64,000 nucleotides of DNA from Blepharisma japonicum (Eukaryota; Ciliophora; Heterotrichea; Heterotrichida; Blepharismidae): NCBI GenBank assembly GCA_949751835.1, contig CATKHK010000090.1, positions 108,694 through 172,693 of the forward strand, in the 5' to 3' direction. The notes beneath the pieces were generated by a model. The model was not told the DNA's origin and made no database searches. It was given only the letters and a program-made list of their open reading frames with translations. Made by a program: the position numbers and the translations under genes. This document shows, piece by piece, positions 51,691 through 61,766 of this stretch (within the stretch, counting starts at the first letter, position 1; every line of letters starts with the position of its first letter).

Positions 51691-52059
51691 TTTGCAATAT
51701 TAATTACCATTTTCAAATGAATTTAGCATTTGCCTAGTTAAAGCTTTGGGTATTTCTTCTAGAATAGAGCATTGAAATATAGCACTTAAAGTTGATGTGG
51801 CTAGAGAATACTTCCCTAGTAACTTTTATTCTATCTTATATTTTAGTCTTATAAATAAAAACTATTATTACAAAAATTACTACTGAGATTTATTTCATGC
51901 AGCTAAATTAAAGATAAATGTATATAGTCCAAAACTGCTAACCCTGATTTCATGGCTTCATGCTGAAGAAAGTCTAACTATTTCTGCAATGTTTGGCTTC
52001 TCATTTAAATTTATAATTATTTGTATAAATATCTAATTCTTAAGCTTATTCCTAAATAA
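51691..52059. other. AT-rich intergenic within the hydrolase array
   Basis: 369 bp with no recognisable gene fragment; it should contain the promoter of copy 3. Confidence 0.5.
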
Positions 52060-52920
52060 TTATATCCTTGCTTGGATCCATTCTACAATTCTATTAAGAA
52101 CCTGTGGAATTCCAGCCTCTAAAGATATAAGATGATATAAATTTTCATCATATGCAAATTCTTTATCAGTAGCTCCAGAATTTCGGAAAAATTCTCTAGA
52201 CATTTCAACAGGGACTACTTCATCATGAGCTCCATGAATTAAAAGAAAAGGTGCTCTTACTTGTGGAGCTTGCTGGTGAACATCAGTAATTCCTCTTAAG
52301 AATGCATCTCTTGTAGAAGAGCTTGTCTTTCCTTCATAGGTATCAGGATTTATAGTCCACCATTCATCAGCTTTTGGATTGCTTGAAGACATTACCATAT
52401 CTTTTGGGTCGATTGGATCATCGGTTCATTTCTGAGCATAAAATTTTGGGGTTGAGCCTAATGCAGGGCCAAGCAAAATCATGCCTCGGATTACTTCAGG
52501 AATTCTTAGAGAAATTCCTATACATGTCAATCCACCCATGCTTTCTCCAACAATAAATACAGGGAGACTTTCAGAGTATTGTTCTCTTGTTTTCTGTATA
52601 AACTCAACACCTAGTCTAATATTTTCGTTTATATCTCTAACCTCCCCTCTTGCACCTCCGCTTTTTCCATGTCCTTCTTGGTCAAATGCAAAAGCTGCGA
52701 AACTTGACTGTGCAAATCGATGGGCAAAATGAGAATAGCTACTTGAAGCTGATAGTCAACAATGAAAAATGAATACTAAAGCACTAGGGTTTTCAGTATT
52801 ATGCCTATATGTATGAAGCTTTATTCCTTGGCTTGATATCAGTTCAAGCCAATTTTCCTCAGAAAATGAAACTCCAGCACAAGGGATGTGGCCTTGGAAT
52901 TCATCAACCCATCCTGACAT
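52060..52920 (-). CDS. Alpha/beta hydrolase, array copy 4 (286 aa)
   Basis: ATG 52920 (MSGWVDEFQGHIPCAG) to TAA 52060, with TGA=Trp at FHCWLSASSS and YAQKWTDDPI. Triad: Ser in GESMGG, Asp in GAHDEV, His in LYHLISLE. Closest to copy 3 over the whole length (SASSSYSH, FDQEGHGKSGGARGE), so this pair is the most recent intact duplication. Confidence 0.9.
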
Positions 52921-53252
52921 TTTTTTAGTTAGCAGAATTATGTAATATAATTTTCAAGCGAATTATCATTTCATAAAGGAAAATTATTTCTTTATTTGCT
53001 GCATAATTTTCAAATTATCTTTATTAGTTAGGTATTTAATACAACTATTTCATTTGCGCAGGCAAATTTCTTAATAGGTATTTCAACTTAAATAGAACTC
53101 AAAAAAATTAAATAAACTTCAATTTTATGATTCCATCTGCATCTTCTCTAGCAGATTGTAAAAATATTTTTTTATTTATATTTTAACTAACTTAGTGACG
53201 TTTTTTATATTAATAATATAATTAGATAGCTTTAATTAAACTTATCTTCAAG
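52921..53252. other. AT-rich intergenic within the hydrolase array
   Basis: Nothing recognisable in 332 bp; presumed promoter of copy 4 and remains of the neighbouring decayed copy. Confidence 0.5.
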
Positions 53253-53410
53253 CTAAATTCTTGTAGTGTCCATGCAACAACTCTATCAAGAACTTTTGGA
53301 ATCTAGGCTTCCAAAGAAATTAAATGATATAAATTTTCTGTAACGCCAGAATTTCTAAAAAAATTTCTTGATGCTTCTACAGGGACTACTTCATCATGGC
53401 ATGCATGAAA
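53253..53410 (-). pseudogene. Hydrolase pseudogene, C-terminal fragment
   Basis: The minus strand reads FHACHDEVVPVEASRNFF then RNSG, a deletion of the DKEFAYD stretch, ENLYHLISLEA, then an in-frame TAG and IPKVLDRVVAW. It is the last ~55 codons of a copy 3/4-type gene with a deletion and a stop. Just upstream (53411 on) the homology ends at TATA followed by sequence matching the insertion in the next pseudogene. Confidence 0.85.
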
Positions 53411-53699
53411 TATACTTTTTAGAAAAATTTTATCAATTATAAATATTCTAATCAAATTAATAATATGATTAAAGCATAAATAAAATATAACAACTAATAC
53501 AAAAATTAATTTTTTCTAAAAATATTATATTGAGCAATTAAATGTAAAATTTAAAATGATTAAAATTCTAATTTTCTATTAATAATTAATCAAACTCCGG
53601 TTTTCTCTTTGGAACAGATGAGTATAATTCCTTTGGTATTAATAATTCAAATGAAATTAGCATCACTTTGAGAATATTAAATAAATATGATTTTTCTCT
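53411..53699. other. Very AT-rich spacer
   Basis: No gene remnant was recognised. Its first ~25 bp (tatactttttagaaaaattt) match one end of the TA-bounded insertion at 53881-53981. Confidence 0.5.
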
Positions 53700-54656
53700 A
53701 GATAAATTCTGGCTTGCATCCACCCCAAAGCTCTTTAAAGAATCTGATGAATTTGAGGCTCAAAAGAAATTATATGATATAAACTTTCTCATGTGCAAAC
53801 TCTTTATCTGCAGCTCCAGAATTTCGGAAAAATTCTCTAGAAGAGTCAATAGGAACTGCTTCATCATGATCTCCATGAAATATACCTTTTTGGAAAATTT
53901 TAATTAGTTTCTTCACGAATCCATTAAAACGAGATAAATATATATTAAAAATAAGGAGTATTATTAAAAAAAATTATAATAAAATGAAAGAGGTTCTTAC
54001 TAAAGGAGCCTGCTTCTGAAAATTATAATTCCCCTTGTAAATGCATCTCCTGAAGTCCGGCTAGCTTTTCCTAGGTAAGTGTCAGGATTTTCTATTCACC
54101 ACTCAAGCGTCTTTGGGTTACTTGAAATAATCACTATATCTTTGGGGTCAAATTGCTCATCAGTTCAAAATTGTAAAAGTACTTTTGTTGTTGTGCCTAA
54201 CGCAGGAGCAAGCAAAATCATGCCCCTAATTACTTCGGAAATTCTAAGTGAAATTCCTATGCATGTTAACCTCATACTTTCTCCAATAATAAGCACCGGA
54301 AGACCTTCAGGGTATTGCTCTCGTGCTTTTTGGATAAACTCGACACCTAAACTGGCATTTTCGTTTATATCTCTTGCCTCTGCTCTTTTACCCCCACTTT
54401 TCCCATGCCTTTCTTAGTCAAATGAAAAATATGCAAAATTTGGCTGTGCAAATTTATGGGCGAAGTAAGAAAACCTACTTGAAGCTGACATATAGCAGTG
54501 GAAAATAAAGGCAAGGGCACTAGGATTTTCAATATTATATCTAAAAGTATGAAGCTTAATTTCTTGACTTGATTGCAGTTCAAGTCAGTTTTCTTAAGGA
54601 AAAGAAACTCCAGCACAAGGAATTAAACCTTGATATTTCTCAAATCACTCTGACAT
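53700..54656 (-). pseudogene. Hydrolase pseudogene, nearly full length, interrupted by a 99-bp insertion
   Basis: From ATG 54656 (MSEWFEKYQGLIPCAGVSF) the copy 3/4-type sequence is followed almost to its end, but with TAA in the first 25 codons (SFP*ENWLEL), TAA for Gln in FD*ERHGKSGG, loss of GG in the nucleophile elbow (GESMRLTC), a frameshift after DAFTRGI, the TA-bounded insertion between TSFIL and FHGDHDEAVP, and further frame damage in the C-terminal part. It cannot make an active enzyme. Confidence 0.9.
53881..53981. mobile_element. 99-bp TA-bounded insertion, IES-like
   Basis: Inside the pseudogene, AT-rich DNA without hydrolase homology lies between catgaaaTA (53875-53882) and TAaaatgaaag (53980-53990). 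Removing one TA plus the interior gives catgaaaTAaaatgaaag, which matches the uninterrupted coding of the intact copies. TA-bounded precise insertions are the hallmark of ciliate internal eliminated sequences. One terminus recurs at the neighbouring fragment. Confidence 0.5.
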
Positions 54657-54833
54657 TTTTTTATTATATACTAGTTTTACTATTTTTGTTTTCTCCATTT
54701 TCTAATATTAAAATTTTTACGTTATTGCAAATAATTAATTTCCAAAGATTTAGCCCCCAAAACTTTATTAGCTAATTATTTTAAAATTTAAGTCAATTAA
54801 TATGAAACTAATAACCTAAGAAATGAATTTAAC

Positions 54834-56657
54834 TTATTCATATTTCGGCTTTTTATAAGGATCACCAGGTTTCGTATTTGGAAAATTAATAGGCTGTGTA
54901 TTGATTTGTATCCCACACAAGTTTTGCAGCTCTGATAGCATTTTGTTATGAAATAATTGCAGATTGAAAACTTGTGAATATAAAGTCTGGTTTCTTTTCT
55001 TATACATTTTTGAAGCTTGTTTAAAAATAACCCTGATATCATAATCCACTTCCTCTAAATTTTTATAGTGGCCTTCATTTATCAGATCTTTTAATGCTAC
55101 TAAGTCAGGAGGTGGGATATCGCCTCTAGCCCCTCCAGTGGATATGTCTTTTGAGCAAGGATTCATCAGCAAAATATCCACTATTTGTTGGGCTTGATTT
55201 TGCCAAATGTGTGAAGGCTGCAACAAATCATTGAAATCTCCAGCCAGGCCTGAGTCGTCGTTTCTGACCTTGTCAATACCATCTTTGACGATCCTGCAGA
55301 AAAAGCACATCCATTTGCCTTTAGGAATATTCCTTAAGTTTAAACAAGCCAAATGGTAGACGCTTGGACAGACCTCACAGCAAATTAATTGGCCAGGTTC
55401 TCCACATATTCCGCATTCATTCATACTCTGGTCATTTTCTTCTTTTAATTTGGCTTGACCTTCCTCTTCATCTTGCTGCTCATTGGGTTCTCTTGAGATG
55501 GTTTCAGGCAATGGATATTTCCTAGGTCTTCCTCTTCGTCTACCTGGGACTTCTGGTTTCAGCATTTTTTTCCGATAGTCAATTTGTGGAAAATAAGTGG
55601 CTTGATATGCAGGCTGCTCTGGGACTGTATTTGAGACATGGATTTGGGAATAATCAAGCTCTTTAAGCTCTATTTGGTTTTTTGAGCTTGAGTTATGGAC
55701 TTGTAGCTGATCTGTTGCAGTCCCAGTTAGGATTTTCTCATAGCAAATATCTAAAAACAAAAGCATGTGATTTACTTTTATTGAAGACGCTGACACAGGT
55801 GGATGCTCGCATTCTGCTATTAAAACCTTCAATTTGTCATAGAGCTTGTTAGCTGATAAGAAATCTTCTTCTTTTATAGTATCATTCATAAGTACCATCT
55901 GCGCGAATTGGCTTTCTCTATTAAGGACTTTCCAAAAATGATAAGTTAAGGCTTCATTTAGGGTTCTGATCTTTTTAGGGGCTTTTGTGATGGGTTTTAG
56001 ACATTGTCGGCATTCAATACTCATAGGATGATTTGCTTCACCACATCGAGTGCAAGCTTTACGAGAGCCAGCCATAGAAGGCTCCTGACGCCTTCTGGTG
56101 GACTCTAAGGTGCGTTGTCTTTCAGTTTGCCGAGGAGCGATGGATTCTTCGTCATTAATTTTTGATTCCTGACCTAAACCAGTCAGATTTCCATATTTTT
56201 GTCTTAGTTTTTCTAAAGACACACCACAAGCTCTACAAATGTCGTTATTGTATAATATGGATCCACATTGCAGGCATGTTAAATTACTTGCTGCGTTTTC
56301 TTCAAGTTTTTTAGGAATACGAGTTCTTGTTTGGATCGTGTATTTCTCGATGTGCTCGATAATTTGCTCAATTATCGAATTTGCAAGGGCTCTCTTTTGG
56401 TCTTCTGAAAGTCCTAAGGAATCCCCAAGCTGCTCAACAAAAACATAAGGACTTCTATACTGGCGGCTCAAGTCCCAGTCAAATCGATCTCTGATGATAA
56501 GGTTTGGTCTTACACTTACATTCAACACAATTGGCACAATCATTCTTTCTGTGTTAAGTTTGTGATAGTTTGGCTGCTGTCTTGGGATTTTTATTGAAGA
56601 TCTTAGCCGCTGCTTCTCCATGGAGTCTTCAAAGAAGATGTCTGGATCAAGCATCAT
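54834..56657 (-). CDS. SNF5 / zinc ribbon / AT-hook / PHD / bromodomain-like chromatin protein (607 aa)
   Basis: ATG 56657 to TAA 54834, no TGA needed. Residues ~38-108 resemble the SNF5/SMARCB1 domain (ERMIVPIVLNVSVR, LIIRDRFDWDLS, FVEQLGDSLGLSEDQ, ANSIIEQIIEHIEKY). Two C2-C2 zinc ribbons follow (C128-C144, C202-C219), an AT-hook PGRRRGRPRKYP (~371-382), a C4HC3 PHD finger (CGICGEPGQLICCEVC, YHLACLNLRNIPKGKWMCFF; 415-454) and a bromodomain-like helical stretch (~484-575; PPPDLVALKDLINEGHYKNL, YDIRVIFKQASKMY). It is probably a subunit of a SWI/SNF-type remodelling complex that also reads histone tails and binds AT-rich DNA. The bromodomain is divergent and its acetyl-lysine Asn is not evident. 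Confidence 0.82.
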   Translation of the reverse strand: MMLDPDIFFEDSMEKQRLRSSIKIPRQQPNYHKLNTERMIVPIVLNVSVRPNLIIRDRFDWDLSRQYRSPYVFVEQLGDSLGLSEDQKRALANSIIEQIIEHIEKYTIQTRTRIPKKLEENAASNLTCLQCGSILYNNDICRACGVSLEKLRQKYGNLTGLGQESKINDEESIAPRQTERQRTLESTRRRQEPSMAGSRKACTRCGEANHPMSIECRQCLKPITKAPKKIRTLNEALTYHFWKVLNRESQFAQMVLMNDTIKEEDFLSANKLYDKLKVLIAECEHPPVSASSIKVNHMLLFLDICYEKILTGTATDQLQVHNSSSKNQIELKELDYSQIHVSNTVPEQPAYQATYFPQIDYRKKMLKPEVPGRRRGRPRKYPLPETISREPNEQQDEEEGQAKLKEENDQSMNECGICGEPGQLICCEVCPSVYHLACLNLRNIPKGKWMCFFCRIVKDGIDKVRNDDSGLAGDFNDLLQPSHIWQNQAQQIVDILLMNPCSKDISTGGARGDIPPPDLVALKDLINEGHYKNLEEVDYDIRVIFKQASKMYKKRNQTLYSQVFNLQLFHNKMLSELQNLCGIQINTQPINFPNTKPGDPYKKPKYE

Positions 56658-57088
56658 TATTTTTATTAACTTAGCAAAATCTTAGCGCTCAAGTGATTTC
56701 AGCTTACTAATTAATTTAGATATTTACTTGGAAAATGCCGAATTAAAATACACATTCACTTGCAAAATAAATATGATTAAAATTCCCTATTGATAATAAA
56801 TTATCCTCAATTTCAGCTAAAAAGTCAAAAAATTCAATTCTGCCTACTTGAATCTTTTAGAAATTATATCAAAAATTGAGAGGCAATGATGGCTTTTAAG
56901 ATTATAATATAAATCGATGTATATAAACTGGCCTTTTTCATTTTTAGGTCAAAAAGTTTCTGGTTTTAAATCCCTAGAGATTTTTTTGCATAAGATCATT
57001 GGTATTATATTTATAAACAAGCAAGATTTTTATAATAATATATTTAATAATTACTACACTCGCATCCGAAGTTTATTCATAAACCAAT
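56658..57088. other. AT-rich intergenic
   Basis: 431 bp, without recognisable feature; should hold the promoter of the SNF5-PHD gene. A 64-codon plus-strand ORF (56917-57111) overlaps the end of the neighbouring gene and is rejected. Confidence 0.5.
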
Positions 57089-59995
57089 TTAATCATACAT
57101 CCCACTATTAGAATTTTCTGAGCCTTCAGACGAAAAAGACTTCATCGATGTGTTTTGTACTTCAAATTTAGGAACCCTCCTATTAGGACTTGTGCTCGTT
57201 ACATCTTTGTCATTTGAGTCAGCTTCAGGCTCTAAATTTAAATTTATAGATGCTGGCCTTGACTGAAAGGTAGGAATACGTGCTGTTGGATCTGAAAAAA
57301 TAACAGGCACTGGCTCAGTTAATTCTATTCTTTTATCAGGACTTGTCCCGCCCACATTTTCTTCTGGATTAAAACGCCGAGATTCTTCTGATAGTGATGT
57401 AATACCATTATCAAGCCCTCTTAACGTTCTCATTTTTCTCAACACGAGTATACCTTCTTCTACATCTTTTTTCATTGAGTCAATTAAATACGAATAGTTT
57501 GGATTTAGCTCTAAATCATACCGTGTCAGTGTATATTTTTTCATTCCTTCTTCAATATCTTTAAATTTGATATCTTCTTTATCCTCTTTGAGTAGCGCTT
57601 TTCTCTTAATCACTCTTGCTATTTTTTCAGAAAACTCAAATAGCAAGAATAATATAAAGCTTAAAACGGCAAGTGTTAAAAAAGTAATGCCATGGTCCAT
57701 AGCAATTCGATCTCCAAGATCCTCTCCTTGATAATCATAATAGCTTAAGGTAAAAATATCTTCAGTGTTAGTAATATTATCAGTATTAGTGAAATTTCCA
57801 GTCTGTCAAACAAAATCCTTGGGAAATACGTTTGGACACCCATAAGCATAAAGAGAAACACAAGAATGGAAGAAAACGCAAAGCGGCATAGCTTTTATAG
57901 CGCTGCTATATATATGATGGCTATATTGTGGAGGTTTTCTATAATGCCTAAGAATCAAAAATTTATCAGTCCAATAAATCACAAATAAAGCCAAAAACCC
58001 AATAATATTTAGTAGAGGAATTCCTCCTGAAAAAATAAAGCAAGTGAAAATTACTGTCAAAATCATAGATGTTCGTGAAGCTATCACAAATATTGGCCCA
58101 ATAAATGCATTATGCATCTGATATTGTGATTTATAAAACCTATAACCGCTTACTCTCTTTCATAAACCTCTCATATACGCAACTAAAAAATTGAATATAA
58201 AATGAGGAGAAATGATGCTAATGCACATCATTATGAAAAACATTGAACCAACCCTTAAGTATCACCATTTTGAAAAATCCCGAAACTGGCCTTCAACGAG
58301 TTCTTTTGAATCTTCATCATTTCCATATTTAACATGAACTAGAATTGGTGCAAGTATTGTGTTAAATAGCATTGCTACAAATATTTTGAGCATTGTATGT
58401 GTCTGCCTAAGATTATAGCTCTTACGCCTTTCAAACTCAGATAAAGTTGTTAGAAGAAGCCTAAGGATAAAATTAGTAACTACAATACCAAAGCATATAA
58501 AAAAGTTAATTGCAGCAGAAGAGAGCCTTTTGTAGACATAGTCTAAACAGATTGATCTAATTTCTGGCTTTTCAGTTCATTCTTTTATAGGCTGTTGGCT
58601 GCACCAGCAAGCTCTTTCTTTTCCATGGGGATCTCATGTAGTTTCACTTAATACATCCTCGAGTGACTTTTTCCCAATTTCTTCTTTATTATTTTCTAAG
58701 CATTTATAGGAATCATACACATGCTCAGAGCCTCTCCTCATCAAAAATATCAAGCCAACTGATAAGCTCATCATAAAAACAGCAATAATAATGGATAAAA
58801 TAATCCTTGACCTCCTTTCGCAGCGTTTCAATTCTAAGTTTTCCCACATAATATCTGATGGCTCAGAGCCTGGATATACCTTTAATTGATGTGTTCCCCG
58901 AAACTTCAAATCTGAGCTTTTATTATGCCTCCATCCAAAGAATCCTTTTCTATATTTTGTGATTGCTTTAGCTCGGGATTGTTGGGTATTAAAAATAATA
59001 TAAGCTCTATGAACAGGAAGCTCATTATGAGGCTTATCAAAGCTAGAAATCGTTATATTTTCATTGAGCTTGGAAAGTTTCTTTTCAAGCTTAGCTAGTT
59101 TTTTATCATTTGATTCCATCTTAGGATCAATTCCCAAAAAAATTTTCTGGGCATTTATTTCTTTTAAAACTGTCTCTCTTTCTTTATAAAAATACAGCAG
59201 ATCTCCATAAGATCTACCTAAATATACGTCCACTATATCACCAAAACAGCTAAAGTGCTGCTTTATTTCTTCTTCGTCAATATTTTCATAAGGAAATCCT
59301 TCTACCTCGATAGAGTAATCTGATACCCTACTCTGTCCTAATGAGCTGTGATGGATTTTTAATTTATTTATAATAAGAATCAAAATAATTCCTATTAAAA
59401 AGAGATACGAGTAAACAGCATCAATAATCCAGATTTCTTTATAATTTTCATTAACATCATCAAGAGTATCATCTTTTCAGTCTTTGGAGTTATTATAGCT
59501 TGTATTATTGCATACATTGTGTTCTATCCATGGAAAACAAGTATCATAGTTTATATCAGTGTCTAAAAATTCATCCTGATCTCTTTTAAATCACCAAGGA
59601 TTTGCTAATGTATACCTTGATCCGCTCTGACTTTCATCATCTGCAATAATGCTTCCTGTCGAATTTATATAAGCAGGATAAATGCTTAGACATGCTGTTA
59701 TGAAAAATAATAGAGTCATTTGCTTTAGAAAAAGGAAATAAAGTTTTAGTCCAACTCCATATTTTCCAAGTGTATCAGGGGAAGTCGATCAAATTCCATA
59801 TAATTTAGGATTTCCTGGATCAGATTCTTGATCTACCACTGCATTTTTAATTCTAAACTTTTTTGCTTCTTCTAGATTTGATTCTTTTTTCAATTCTTTT
59901 AATCTTTCTTCTTCACTTATAATTCTTGAGTCGTCTTCACTCGAGCCCAAAACTAGAGTTGCTACAGATGCAAATACAGCTTGCTGTGATCCCAT
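57089..59995 (-). CDS. TMEM63/OSCA-like mechanosensitive-type channel (968 aa)
   Basis: ATG 59995 to TAA 57089, one frame through many TGA=Trp codons (KLYGIWSTSPD, FSKWWYLRV, RGLWKRVSG). A cytosolic N-terminus leads to TM segments (KLYFLFLKQMTLLFFITACL; AVYSYLFLIGIILILII), then a cytosolic RRM-like region (DYSIEVEGFP ... GDIVDVYLG; RAYIIFNTQQSRAKAI) that ends in PSDIMWENLELKRCERRSR, the typical DIxWxNL lead into the next membrane helix in OSCA/TMEM63 proteins. Further helices follow to ~830 and a cytosolic Ser/Pro tail ends SNSGMYD. The family forms stretch- or osmosensitive cation channels; selectivity here is unknown. A paralogue follows at 61767. Confidence 0.82.
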
Positions 59996-60659
59996 AATTA
60001 TTACAATAAAAATAGATTTACTAGAAAATTAAAATCAGTTAAACAAACATGCCAGAAAGCTAAGATAGCTGCATATACTCGCAAAGTTAAAAATTATAAA
60101 TGCCCTTTATTTTTTGTGAAATTATAGAACTATTAATTAATGTTAATTTTAAAGGCTTTATCATTTTGAAACGTGATTGGAGAAAAAAATTGAGGTATTA
60201 GACACATATGATGAATAATTTAAATAGAAGCTTTGAACTATTCAATTAATTGAAGCTTTAATTTAAATTATTAAATTAAAATTCATGTATTCCCTTCATA
60301 GAGAGAGATATTTTCTTTAATTATTTGTTATTATTATATTGGAGGATTATTTAAATTTTCTTATGTTTATATCATATTACTTGAGAAGCCTAAGCCTTCA
60401 CTTATAATAACTCTATGATAATAAGTTAAATTAGATGAAATATTAGAATGAATTTTGAAGAAAAAGCATTTAAATTATAGTAAGTAAAAAGAAGTCCTTC
60501 TCTGTCATATTTTAAAAAAATGATGAGTTGAGGCTCACTAATATATGGATTTTATGAACTTTTACAATTGCTCTTAGATGTCATTGGTAATAAATATATA
60601 TAGGCTGATTGTTTAACGATTCTATGCACAAAATTTTTATAGCTATTTCTTATTAGGGT
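59996..60659. other. Intergenic with first direct-repeat copy
   Basis: AT-rich. 60481-60655 is related to 61085-61265 and is listed as a repeat. The promoter of the gene starting at 59995 should lie in the first few hundred bases. Confidence 0.5.
60481..60655 (+). repeat. Direct repeat copy 1 flanking the TMEM63 fragment
   Basis: Shares aaaaagaagtcc, atgagttgaggct/ataagttgaggtt, ggattttatgaacttttacaat and aatatatatagg in the same order and spacing with 61085-61265, with diverged bases between. Probably duplicated upstream DNA of an ancestral TMEM63-type gene. Confidence 0.75.
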
Positions 60660-60689
60660 TGATTATATTAAAAGCTTTCGATCTCTGGA

Positions 60690-61010
60690 CCATCGCCTAA
60701 AAAATTTTTTGAGTGCTTATTCCTTTAAAAACTTCAGCCCTTTCTTTATAAAAATATAGCAGGTCTCCATAAGATCTGCCTAAATAGACGTCTAATATTT
60801 TTCCAAAGCATCTAAAGTGAGTTATTATTTCTTCTTTGTCAATATTCTCGTTGGAAAATTCTGCAAAATTCCCATTTTTGAGTGAGGAAATATTCTACTG
60901 TAAAAATGCTCTGATCAAAAACAATTTGCAGGAAAAATTGATGACAAGCGTCAATGATTCAAATTTCTTTGTGGTTGTCGTTAGTTTGGTGAAGAGTGCT
61001 CTCCTTTCTT
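60690..61010 (-). pseudogene. TMEM63-like pseudogene fragment
   Basis: Compared with the gene at 57089-59995, the stretch matches its cytosolic domain near 59150-59460: tttctttataaaaatatagcag, ctccataagatctgcc (encoding GRSYGDLLYFYKER), then the KEEIITHF-type segment and, after further decay, a match near aaatttctttgtggttgtcg. Frames are broken (KxxxTHFRCFGKILDVYLG followed by damage) and both termini are missing. Confidence 0.8.
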
Positions 61011-61030
61011 CTTCTCTTTTTGCATTATAG

Positions 61031-61766
61031 CCATCATGCTACTTTAGGCTTAGATTGGATGTTGAAGAAAAATTATTTAAATAATATAATAAAAAGAAGT
61101 CCCCGCTTCTCTGCCAATAATTTTTAAAAATAATAAGTTGAGGTTTCATTAGAATTAGGATTTTAAGAGCTTTTACAATAAGCCTTAAACGTTATTGACA
61201 TTTAATATATATAGGGATAGTTTGTTTTATAATAGAGTGAAAAAATTACCATGGGTATTTCTTAAAAGTTTAATTATTTATACGCAAAGCAAATAATTTC
61301 AGTATAGACAATAAGAAAGAGTTTAATGCTTGTTACGTATATCAATCTCTTATTATGATTTTGCTATTGAAAAATAATCTATATAATTGTCACAATCGCA
61401 AGTTTACTATAATTAAACTGCTTTCTTGAGAGACTTCACTGACACTTTGTTTTACTTTTTCATGAAATCTTCTAAAGATGTCTTTATAAAACATCATTAA
61501 GCAAAATTTATTATAAATATTGAATAAATATGTATTATCTTTGAAATAAAATATACTTGAATTATAACAATTTATGATTCAATTCAATAAAAGGCACCAA
61601 AAAAAGAGAAGCCAAGAAAAAATTTATTCCGAAGGTTTCATCAGATTTAATTAATATAAGAAAATTTTCCATAAAACTTTGGAAGCTCAAAGAATACTAA
61701 ATTATAAAAATTATATGAATAATTTTTTATAATTACTGCACGCAATTGAATTTTAATTATAATCAA
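61031..61766. other. Intergenic with second direct-repeat copy
   Basis: Contains the second repeat copy (61085-61265). The rest is AT-rich without recognisable features. Confidence 0.5.
61085..61265 (+). repeat. Direct repeat copy 2 flanking the TMEM63 fragment
   Basis: Counterpart of 60481-60655; see that copy for the shared blocks. The two copies lie on either side of the pseudogene fragment. Confidence 0.75.

Noticed and set aside
56917-57111. 64-codon plus-strand ORF
   Set aside because: It overlaps the 3' end of the channel gene and has AT-rich chance composition.
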